DNA of 64,000 nucleotides from Theobroma cacao (Eukaryota; Streptophyta; Magnoliopsida; Malvales; Malvaceae), in the NCBI RefSeq assembly GCF_000208745.1, contig NC_030853.1, positions 5,638,189 through 5,702,188 of the forward strand. The letters are read 5' to 3'. The notes under the pieces are model-generated. The model ran no database searches, was not told the origin of the DNA, and worked only from the letters and a program-made list of their open reading frames with translations. The position numbers were made by a program, and so were the translations under genes. Every line of letters starts with the position of its first letter. Within the stretch, counting starts at the first letter, position 1. Below are positions 33,124 through 43,165 of the stretch, piece after piece.

Positions 33124-36081
33124 TGTCAAGCCCTACTCTATTATATACTTGTCATGTCATTCATGTGCTTGATAGAATGTTTGCATAAGTGAATGTATCA
33201 AAAAATCATTAAAAGTCGGTATTATACCTAGTGGTACAATTAAGTTGATTAAAGCCTCGAACTAGGCCAAATAAAGATTTTACGATGTATATGAGAGTTA
33301 TTGAATTTTAGAATGTCTTAATATGATGATTTGAAATTCAAGGATTGATTTAGAGTTAATTCTAGAATTTTCATAACGTAGGGGCAAAATGGTCATTTTG
33401 CCACTAAAGGGCAAAATTGGAATGTTGGACACGATTTTTGACCAATTTTGACTATTTGGAGCATAATTTGAAATTATGGAGTGAAAAATTTCAATTCTGA
33501 CATTTTTTGAGTGTAAGGGCAAAACAGTCATTTCACGTGTCCATGAAGACGTAATTGAATTTTACACCATTATGACACTTGTCAAGCCCATGAATTTCAC
33601 CTATTATCACTTTATACTTTGGATAATTATAGGATTACATGTTGTGGTGAGAAATTACTTCATGGTTAAGCTTTCAATCATGGAGCAATCAAGTGGTGAC
33701 ATGTGTCAAGCTTTAATATTTTTATGATTTTCCTTTATAAACTGACTTAAGCTTCTCTCATTTCACTCTTATGGCCTGCCAAGCAAGGGAACAAAGAGAA
33801 AAAGAGAAGAACAAACCCTAGGAAGGAAAAATTCAAGAGAAATTGTTGGATTTCAAGGAATCAAGCAAGTAAAGGTAAGATTTTTTTAATTTTAACTTGT
33901 GATCTACCTTTCCCATCCATTCTTTTTCACTCTCCATGGTTGAAATTCAAGTTTTCAAAAGGGAACTTTTGCTGGCCAAATCTAGAGAGAGAAGTTTTGG
34001 TGATGAATTTTGCTAGATTTCATAATATCCTAGTGTTTTTAGTCATTTTGTGATGTTTGGAAGGAAAAACAAGCAAGAAAATCACATTTTCTTCAATAAC
34101 CCTTATATGGCTGAATTTTCTATAGGGCATGTTGATGATGGATTTGGTTGTAATTCATGCTATTTAGCTAGGAATTGATGAATTTTGATGTTGGATATCG
34201 AAATCGGAATGAATTTCGGTTACGATGAATTAAGTCACAATTAAGCTCATTGAGGTACTTTGGTGTATTTGGAATATTGGAAGTGTAATAAAGATATATG
34301 GAGTTGAATGGATATTTTGGCTAATTAAACAAGGCATAGTACGAGTTAGGTCGAATGCCAATTCAATCCGATCATAATTGAACCCACGTAGAACATAGTC
34401 TTTAAGTGATTACTCGGACAATTCTCATTCAATGTCATGCATTCATATAAAGCCTGAAATAGTTTTATAACAGTTTGGCACAAATATATTGAATTACGTG
34501 TCATGTATTATGTATAGGTGGTGAGCCCTTTGATAAGGGTAAAGATATTGTACCCGAGGACCAAGAATAGGAGTACTCTAAACTCCTACTATTGTGTGTA
34601 ATCAGACTTTCATCTTAACTATCTAAAGTAGTATATACTCGTTTTTATGTTTTAAAGAAAAAATGAATTTAAATTGCAAACTATTATGTTTTATAACTGA
34701 AGTGTTGATTAATTGAAATGAGATTTATAATTTGTTTTGAAATTGAATACTGGTTTTGGAAATTGAGTAAGTGGAGACTGTATACTTGTGTTATATATAT
34801 GTTTTGACATATTGTTTGAATTGATGGCTTATGACAATGTGATGGCAAGCATGGTTGGATTTGTGTTTGTGTGGAATATATGAACTGTTTTGCTTTGCCT
34901 TGACAGGCTGGTAATATTATATTAGCCATGTCATGCTGTTGAAAATTTTATTGAATTGGTGGGTTAGTTGATTAGCTTACTGCAGTGGGCGGGTTTTTGT
35001 GGACTAGCCTATTAGAGGGGCACGGTAAACCCTGTTATATTTGCCTTAGTTCGAGAGGTGCGGAGGGTATCTCCTAAGGTAAAGTAAGAGTTCACCTCAA
35101 GCCGAACCACCACGTGAGGGTGAAACTTAGCCAACACCAAGGAACGACTATGCTTTTAAATGTAAAAATCAGTTTTATGCTTATATGTTATTTTAACAGC
35201 CTTGGCAGACTCGGTTGGATGCCCGACGTAAGGTGTCACCGAGTGCAAGTTTTTGGTACGAGTCAAGTTTTAAGAGAATCATAAGCCTTGTTGACTTCGA
35301 TGAAATGAAATTGATTTACATGGGTTGAAATGAGATTTGATGTTATGAATCATATTATGATGAGATGTTTTAAATTGTCTCTATTTACTAGGCTTTAGAT
35401 GTTATAGATGAAATTTACTTACTCATTGGGTTTATAAAAACTCACCCCTTCTTTTCACCTATTTCAGGCTCAGGGCAGTCTGTAGACCGCTGATTATGTC
35501 GAGGGTTTGCTTTTGGGTTTCCACCTTTAAAAATCGCAGGTCTATAGTCTTGTACATATATGTTTATTTTTGGGGCCCACATGTCATTGTAGAATATTTT
35601 GTATACTTGGCTGCGTGTGCCACTGTATGTATGAATTTATTTTGCTTTTACACTACAAAAATTATTTACGCAGAGTTCTATAAATATTATTTTATAAGAA
35701 AATGGAATATTTTATTTAATGTTTTTATTTAATTTGAATAGTTATAGTTTCACTTTAAATTGATGAATTAGACAACAAAACTTATTTTAGACATGAAATG
35801 GATGCTTATTACTTGTATATCATATTTTTACCAAGGTTCGAAAATTTTGGATAAAATGACCAAAATACCCCTATGTAGTAGAAATTACTTTTTGATTATT
35901 TTTTATTTGAAATTTGTCTATATTTCTTTAAATCATGGTATTTAATAACTGTTGCTCATAGGGGAGAAGTAAAACTGATGCGAAAGCCTTGCGAGGTTTC
36001 GGTTGGCATTCCGGGTAATGAATGTCAATCGAGACATCGCGATGGTTATCATGGGCTTGATGGGAATTCCGGGTTGTGACA
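33124..36081 (+). repeat. 3' LTR of element B
   Basis: It is 2958 bases against 2957 in the 5' copy and keeps the canonical TGACA end. The copies differ by scattered substitutions and a few one-base indels, mostly transitions. A TATA-like TTTATAAAA lies at 35431-35439. The frames at 34684-34929 (minus) and 35496-35732 (plus) are LTR text, not genes. Confidence 0.9.
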
Positions 36082-37664
36082 CAAAGTATGTCAAAAGTAA
36101 TTTAAAGAGTAAATTAAAGAGTGAACAAGTTTAGAAAAAATTTTCAAAACTCTTCAAAGTAAGGTAAAATGCACCAAAAAAAAATAATGAAGAGTAAAGA
36201 GAAAATGCACAAGAAATTTATAGATGTTCGACCCTTCCTTGGTGCCAAAGTCCTCTCCCTTAGCAAGTTAAGGAGTTTCATGCATGATTAAATAAATTCA
36301 ATGCAGTGCCTTTTAAAGGTTTAAGCATAACCATTGCCTTTTCAAGGACCAAGCATAATCATTACTATTTCAAGGTTCAAGCACAACCTTTAAATACTAC
36401 TTTTTAGAGGCTAAGTATGACTTTTCTATTTTACAACTTTGAGTAGCCAAGATACCTCTAAAATGTGGGTTTTGCTAAGTAAGTACAATGTAGATAGAGT
36501 GTGATGAATACAAAGATATATACAAAGAATATGAGTGGTAGCATAAAGAATTTAAAGCTAAAGAATAGCTTAAAAGCTATAAGGAAGAATGTGTTTTGCT
36601 TGATCTAGCTTGGTTTCTCTTTTTTTTTCTTCTTTTTCTTCATAAGATTTGATTCTTGAGTGTTTAATATTTTTCTTCACTCCTTTAAACTTGTAAATGT
36701 GTTGGAGAAGCTTTGGAGCCCTTGGAGAAGGTTTTGGTGAAGAAAATAGTCATTTTTCCTTTGATTTTCACGTGTAATGGCTAGTTTTAGCCAAATGTGT
36801 AGATACATTTCTGAAATGTATCCATACATTTTGGAATGTACCTATACATTTTGGCCAGAACCATTTTGTTTACAATATATCGATACTTTTGACTAAAGTA
36901 TCAATGCTTCTAGGTTAAAACATAGGCAATTCATCTTTTTGAACCTAATTTGATGGTAAATACTTGGACATTTCAAAATCAAATGCAAGGGAGTTTTAAA
37001 ACTAATTTAAACAAGTTGAAAAACTATTCAAACAAGTTCGAAATCATTCAAGTAATTTCAAAACCCATTCAAGCAATTTTAAAACTTTTCACTTGGAAAC
37101 ATTTAGGATCTTCAAAACTTAATTAAACAAGTTTAAAAACTATTCACACCAGTTCAAAAACTCATTCAAATAGCTTCAAAAATCATTCAAACAAATTCAA
37201 AGATCATTCAAGTAATTTTGATTATTTTTCACGTGGAAACACTTATGCATCTCAATAGTAAGTGTATGAAAGTTTTTAACATTAATAAATCAAGTTCAAA
37301 AAACATATTCAAACAACTTCAAAAATCATTCAAACAAGTTCAAGGATCACTTAAACAAGCTCAAAGATTATTGAAGCAATTTTGATTATTTTGTCATTTC
37401 AAAACTATAATCATTTTAAAGCTAATAAAGCTAACAAGAACTTTAAAAACACAGGAACTAAATCAGCCATAGCTAAAAACAATCATTTTTACCATACAAA
37501 TGAGCAAAATAACTTGAAGCAAACTAGCTCAATCATGCATTAACTAATTAAAGAAAAACAAAGAAAGCTACTTAAAACTTTGCCTAAACTCGAGGACTTG
37601 GTCATTTTATCAATCAAAATATGGCAAGATAACTATATATAATACAATTATTAGCACCATAAAC
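36082..37664 (-). repeat. Copia element 2 LTR, continuation, with tandem repeats
   Basis: It resumes from the CAAAG duplication. At 36805-36900 it has ATGTATCCATACATT, GTACCTATACATTTTGG and ATATATCGATACTTT, the motif set also seen at 21291-21385. A degenerate tandem repeat fills 36985-37395. The right edge against the Athila RT (about 37600-37664) shows no clear LTR terminus or target duplication, so the join may be a deletion junction. Confidence 0.45.
36985..37395. repeat. Degenerate tandem repeat, about 22-base unit
   Basis: Repeated variants of TTCAAACAAGTTCAAAAATCA occur, with a higher-order pattern in which groups end in a TTTTCAC-x-TGGAAACA-x-TTA phrase (near 37085 and 37225). Confidence 0.7.
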
Positions 37665-38069
37665 GAAAATTTTTCCCAATTTAAAACTAAATTAGTTTCT
37701 TCACATCTCCTAAGTACTCTAGCAAGATTAAATAGACTATCATCAAAATCATCCCCAAAAATTGAAAAATTATTCATAAATACTTCCAAACACTTTTCAA
37801 CCATATCAGAAAAAATTACCATCATACATCTTTGAAAAGTGCCTGAAGCATTACAAAGCCTAAACGACATTTTTCGAAAAGCAAAAGTCCTATAAGGAGA
37901 AGTAAAGGTTGTCTTTTCTTGGTCTTTAGGAGCAATGGCAATTTAATTATAACTAGAATAACCATCCAAAAAGCAATAAAAATCTTTAGTTGCTAATCTA
38001 TCAAGCATCTGATCAATAAAAGGGAGTGGAAAATGATACTTTCTAGTGGCTTTTTTCAATTTCTATAGT
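37665..38069 (-). pseudogene. Athila element: central reverse transcriptase
   Basis: On the minus strand from 38069 leftward: KYHFPLPFIDQMLDRLATKD, FYCFLDGYSSYN (first catalytic Asp region), PKDQEKTTFTSPYRTFAF, FRLCNASGTFQRCMM, then VEKCLEVFMNNFSIFGDDF. The last holds the catalytic site, which in Gypsy RT is x-DD; here both Asp codons have become Asn (GAT to AAT, 37755-37775 region). The domain breaks off after NWEKFSFMV (about 37668), and foreign sequence follows. The N-terminal RT part is at 48283 onward, across the family-D solo LTR, whose CCATA duplication falls in the VCMDYR codons. A stop and a frameshift are also present. Confidence 0.85.
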
Positions 38070-38447
38070 CCATATGTCACGACTCGGAACCTCCCTCGGG
38101 CCCATGACAACCGTCGTAACGTCCCAATTGATACTCATTATCCGGAATACCAATCGGAACCCCGCAAAGCTTACATATTAGTTTTAAACAATTTTCAATC
38201 GTTTCCGGCTCAAGTAAATCAAAAGACAAAAATATAGCATTTTAATATAAAACAATATTTATAGAAACACGTGTAAGTAATCTTTTGTAACTTAGAAGTA
38301 AAATAAATTCATACATACAATAATTTACAAAGTTATAACGTAGAATAATAATTACAATGACAAGTGGCCCATAAATACACCAAGCGCTGGTGATAGTAAC
38401 CTATTGTCTGTGTGATAGAGGGGTCAACTGGAATCCTCGACAAAATC

Positions 38448-41128
38448 TGTCAAACCCTGCTTTGTAAAATAATTATGATGTCATTCACATGTTCGCTAGA
38501 ATGTTTGTATATTGAGGAAGCTCGAGAAATCGACAAAAAATGGTATTGCCCTTAGAGGTGCTGTGAAGTTGATTTATACCTCGAGCTAGTTCAAATGAAA
38601 AATTTAAAAGGAATTTGAGAGTTCTGAAACCCCAAAATCTACTTAGAATGGTGATTCGGAGTTCGATGATCAATTTGAAATCAATCAGGAAAATTGACCA
38701 GTTATGGGGCAAAATGGTAATTTTACCACCCGAGGACGAAATTGAATTTTTCGAGAGAATTTAGATCAAATTTGATTAAATGGACCATGATATGAGTATA
38801 AAGAGTGAAAATTATGCATTTTGGCAATTTTTTAATTTTTTGGGTAAAAGAGTAATTTTTAAAAATTTGCTCCACTAAAACTTTGGAAAAGTCTAGAAAT
38901 TTCATGGAAGACATGGATAAGTGAAGAGGATTGAGTGGTAGAAAAAGAAAGTAAAAAAAAGATGGCTAGAAAAAAATAAAATAATAAAATATTCAAAAGG
39001 TAAATAAAATAATAATATTTTATTAAACCTATTAAAAGGCTTGAAAATTCCAGAATTCTTCATTCGGAGGGTCAGCCAAAACCAGCAGGAGAGAGAGAGA
39101 AATAAGAACAAAACCTAGAGTGAGAAAATTCAAAGACAAAGTGTGATTTTTCAAGGAATCAAGAGTTTAAAGGTATGATTTTTCAAACTTAGCTTGAGAT
39201 TTTTCATTTCCATGCATTTCTCCTTATTTTTCATGGTTAAATTATGTGTTTTGATGATGGATTCAAATCTGATCATATGGTTTTAGAGAGAGAAAGTTGT
39301 TAGATTAATTTGATTTTGAACTATGTTAGTGTTTAGTGTTAGTTTAGCATGTTTATGAGTAAAACAACAAGAAAAAATATTCATTTTCTCCATGAATTTC
39401 TCTAGGCCGAATCTAGCCAATGGTGTGTGAGGATGAGGTTGACTTTATTTTAAGAGAATTAGATGGGAAAATGATGGCTGGAAATTAAATGGGAATTTTT
39501 GGTGCAAAAAAATTAAAATTTTTACCCACTGGGGGTAAAAGCCTAATTTGTGGTCCGAATTGATAAATTGGACCACATTCACCATCATTGAGGTATTGTG
39601 GATATACTTGGTTAATTGAAATTGAAATGGATGGAATTGGAGTTGAATTGGAGATTTTAGAAATTTACACCGTGTATAGGCGAGTTAGGTCAGACATTGT
39701 GATTAAGCGATTGTCCAAACATTTCACACCCTATCTAGTGCATATGCATGGATAAGAGCCTAAAATAATATATATTGATTTGACACAAATTATTGAATTT
39801 TTTGTGTCATGTATTGTGGATAGGTGGTGAGCTATTTGATACGGGTAAAAGACTACACCCGAGGACCAAGAATAGGAGTATATCTACTCCAGTATAGTCA
39901 GTGAGCTTACTATCGTCTTAATTATCTAGAGTAGATTTATTTAATTGTGTGATTTTATGGAAAAATGGTTTAATTGGAAAATTATTGTGTTTTATGGGAA
40001 AATGGGATTTTATAAAATAATTTTATAAAATTTTTGAAAATTTAATAATGATTTCAAAAATAGAGTAATTGGAGACCTATACTATGATTGTGTTGTTTAT
40101 CTATGATTTTACATTAAATGGCTTATGATAAATGTGGGTATGACTAGTTACTTTTATGATTTAAAGAATATGTGAACTGCTTTGATTTGCCTTGAATGTG
40201 TTAAGTGAGCCGTGTCATATTATTGTGATTTTATTGGTTGGTGGATTATAAAGTGGGCACTGCAGTGACGGGGGTTCCATGGGCCAACCTAATTAGAGGG
40301 GCACGGTTCCCAATTATTGAGCTTACCTCAATTGGAGAGGCGCGTAGGATAACTCCCGAGGTAGGATTTGAATACACTTCACACTAGCCACCATGTGAAA
40401 CTGAGACTCAGCCAACGCCAAGGAACGGCTGTGTTGTTAGAGGTGAAATGTGTTTGTGTGTGTGACAATAAACAGCCTTTGCGGTCTCGATAAGATACCC
40501 CGCGGGGTATCCCCGAGAATGGATTTTTAGCAAGGGCCAAGTTTTTGAAAAGTGCATAACCCATGTTGAGTAATTGGATGAAATCCAATTATTTATATGG
40601 GTTGAGATGAATTATTTTAATTGTCTCCTATTACTTGGCTTTACATTATTTTGATGATGTCTGTATACTCACTGGGATTTTATAATCTCACCCCTTCTTC
40701 CTATACATTTTTCAGGCTCAAAATAGGCAGTAGACTGTCAATTGCATCGAGAAGTAAAATTCGGAGTTGCATCCTAGAAAGCAAGGTTATAGACTTAAAC
40801 CTTCTCAATTATTTGGAGGCCCACGTGTCATTGTAATTTAAATTGCATACTCCAGTTTTCTATATTATAGTATGTATAAATTTATTTTGTTTTATGTGTA
40901 GTAAATTAATTTTTGATGTTTCAAATATATATATATATATTGTTTTACGTTAAAATAGATTATTTTAATTAATATTTTATTTTATTTTGTTATTCAAAAA
41001 AAAAGAGAGAGGAATGGAAAAACTAGTACAAAAGCCTTGCGAGGTCTCGAAGGGCATTTGGGGGAAGAATATCTGTCGAGGCTTCGCGGTGGTTGTCACG
41101 GGCTCAATGGGAGTTTCAGGTCGTGACA
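38448..41128 (+). repeat. 5' LTR of element A
   Basis: 2681 bases, TGTCAAACCCTGC to GGTCGTGACA. Over the first 215 bases about a dozen differences from the 3' copy are visible, roughly 5%, so the insertion is not recent. The inter-family LTR block lies at about 40260-40440, and TA repeats at 40926-40940. The frames 38902-39111 and 40621-40836 recur in the other LTR and are not genes. Confidence 0.9.
40676..40685 (+). promoter_or_regulatory. Putative TATA box, element A 5' LTR
   Basis: ATTTTATAAT lies in ACTGGGATTTTATAATCTC, followed about 28 bases on by CATTTTTCAGGCTC. The same arrangement is at 45433-45442 in the 3' LTR. Confidence 0.5.
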
Positions 41129-41135
41129 ATTAAGT

Positions 41136-41147
41136 TGGTATCAGAGC
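41136..41147 (+). promoter_or_regulatory. Primer-binding site of element A (initiator tRNA-Met)
   Basis: TGGTATCAGAGC, a perfect 12-base match, seven bases after the LTR end. The leader continues with GACACTG, GTGGCCTCAGG and GGTTAAGTTAAGTTGGGTT, a layout shared with B and X. Confidence 0.9.
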
Positions 41148-41329
41148 TTTTGGTTAACAAAGCATGGTTTTAATGTTTTTTGTTTTTATAGTTATTTTAA
41201 GAATTCACATTGACACTGCGTGGCCTCAGGTTTAGTTAAACTAGGTTAAGTTAAGTTGGGTTAGGTAGAGTTGCATGTATGTAGAGTCTGAGATTACTTA
41301 AACTTGCCTTGTTTCCTTTTTAGATTACC

Positions 41330-42691
41330 ATGCCTCCTCGACATGAGCGCCCACTCCCTACTAAATCAGCTAGGAGGGGCAGAGGTCATCCTAAGCAGGG
41401 TCAACCAGACTTTAGAGGAGAGGAATCGACTGCATCCCCTTTTTGAGCGGCACCTGCTGTTGAACCGATCGAGATTCCTCTGCCACCTACTAGCATTCCT
41501 GCCGTGTCTCCTTAAGTAATTCAGGCAATGGCAACCTTCTTTACCGCGATGGCTGGTCAAGCCCAGACTAGTCAGGTCCCACCTGTAGTGCCACCAGTTA
41601 CTCCTGCAGTTCCATTGGCACATGATGTCTCTATTTCTAAAAAGTTGAAGGAGGCTAGACAATTAAGTTGCATGTCTTTTGTGGGTGAGTTGGAGGCCAC
41701 CGCAGCGAAGGATTGGATTAATCAGGTTTCGGAGACACTCTCCGATATGAGATTAGAGGATGAGATGAAGCTCATGGTGGCTACGAGGTTATTGGAGAAG
41801 AGAGCTCGTACATGGTGGAATTTGGTGAAGTCCCGTTCCACTATTCTCCTAACTTGGTCAAACTTTCTGAGGGTATTTGATAGTCAATATTATACCCATT
41901 TCCATCAAAAAGAGAATAAGAGAGAATTTCTGAGTCTAAAGCAGGGAAATTTAACTGTAGAGGAGTACGAAACTCAATTTAACAAGCTGTTGTCTTATGT
42001 GCCTAATTTGGTGAGGACTGAACAGGATCAGGCTGATTATTTCAAGGAAGGGCTCCGCAATGAGATAAGAGAGCGAATGACCGTGACAGGTAGGGAGCCC
42101 CATAAAGAGGTAGTACAAATGGCCTTAAGGGCTGAGAAGCTCGCAAATGAAAATAGGAGAATGCGAGCTGAGTTGGCAAAGAGGAAAAATCCAAATATGT
42201 CCTCCAGTCAGCCACTAAAGAGGAGCAAAGGCTCATTTGTTTCAAGGAGTGCTCCTTCTGTTTCGGTAACATCCTCCCGACCATCATTTTCACAAATGCA
42301 GCAGAGGCCTCCGAGATTCAGCGGATCTGTAGTGACTACTTTTGAAAAAAGTTTCGGAGGTTCTGATAGATGTAGAGAATGTGGAAGATTTCATGGTGGG
42401 GTGTGCTGGGGGCCTTTGCGATGTTTTCATTGTGGCCAGATGGGTCACTTTAGAACTAATTGTCCACAGTTAGGACAGGGCACTGTAGCTGCTCCATCTT
42501 CATCAGCTCGTACGGACTTGCAGATGAGAGATTCCTCTAAAGCACAACCGAGGCAGGGAGTAGCTATCCAGCCTAATGTGGAGAGTAGCACCCCAGTACA
42601 CCTACCTTCCAGACCACAAACTCGTGCGTCAACAAAATTTTATGTGGTAATGGAAGATGAAGCACGAGTCCAACCTAGAGAAAGTGAATGA
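41330..42691 (+). pseudogene. Element A gag (Ty3/Gypsy type)
   Basis: ATG at 41330 opens MPPRHERPLP and an Arg/Gly stretch. Two in-frame stops (TGA and TAA, about 41444 and 41513) interrupt the first 66 codons, after which 387 codons from an ATG at 41528 are open. The capsid domain shows LSCMSFVGELEATAAKDWI, ARTWWNLVKSR, FDSQYYTHFHQKENKREFL, LKQGNLTVEEYETQFNKL and DYFKEGLRNEIRERM, the order of plant Gypsy gag (retrotrans_gag). A Cys-rich CRECGRFHGGVC precedes the CCHC knuckle CFHCGQMGHFRTNC (about 42420-42465). It ends VQPRESE at a TGA just after GTCCAACCTAG, the point where element B continues into protease. It is the best-preserved retroelement reading frame in the window. Downstream initiation at 41528 could still give most of Gag. 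Confidence 0.85.
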
Positions 42692-43151
42692 AAAGTTAGG
42701 TGGAAATGTAAGATAATGATAAGAGATGTAAATACTAAGTGTTGAGAGTGTAAATAAAGCTTTTAAGAATAATATAATAAATGAGTTTATGTAGAATATC
42801 GCTATGGAATTTTCTTAATGTATTCTGGAAATTGGAGTTCAGAAATGCATAAGACATGAAAGATGAATATTTGAGGCATTGATGAGAATGAAAGCGCAAC
42901 CCCACATGTGTAGGGATTAGTAGTATGGGTAACTAAAGTGAAGAATGGTCCTAAGTGGTTCGAGATTTAAATTTCATGTATGATGAGTGATGTAGGTAGA
43001 GCAACGAAAAGAACATCTCAATAGTTAAAGGATTGTGGAAGAATGCTCAAACGAAGGAGATGACATGAGATGTTGAACATTGGATAAAAGCTAATACCCC
43101 TATCTTTTCTTGGAGTTCGATAAGTGAAATTTTGGAGACAAAATTTTTTTT
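42692..43151 (+). other. Pol-less spacer of element A
   Basis: About 460 bases with no open frame. The last 120 (about 43025-43130) read, with stops, WKNAQTKEM and an NTPIFSW-like segment matching the end of the integrase tail in B and C, so a large internal deletion removed the rest of pol. AACTAAAGTGAAGAAT at about 42940 is shared with 31717 in element B. Confidence 0.65.
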
Positions 43152-43165
43152 AAGGGGGTAAATAT
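43152..43165 (+). promoter_or_regulatory. Polypurine tract of element A
   Basis: AAGGGGGTAAATAT directly precedes the 3' LTR start TGTCAAACCC. Confidence 0.7.

Larger units (their letters stand above)
26028..36081 (+). mobile_element. Chromovirus (Tekay/Del-like) element B
   Basis: This is a complete plus-strand Ty3/Gypsy element with 5-base duplication CAAAG (26023-26027, 36082-36086). LTRs are 26028-28984 and 33124-36081, near equal in length and very similar by eye. Between them are a degraded PBS, a gag start fused to protease, about 2 kb that I cannot identify, an integrase with a chromodomain-like tail, and a polypurine tract. Almost all of gag and the RT/RNase H are missing, so it cannot be autonomous. 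It sits inside the LTR of Copia element 2. Confidence 0.9.
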
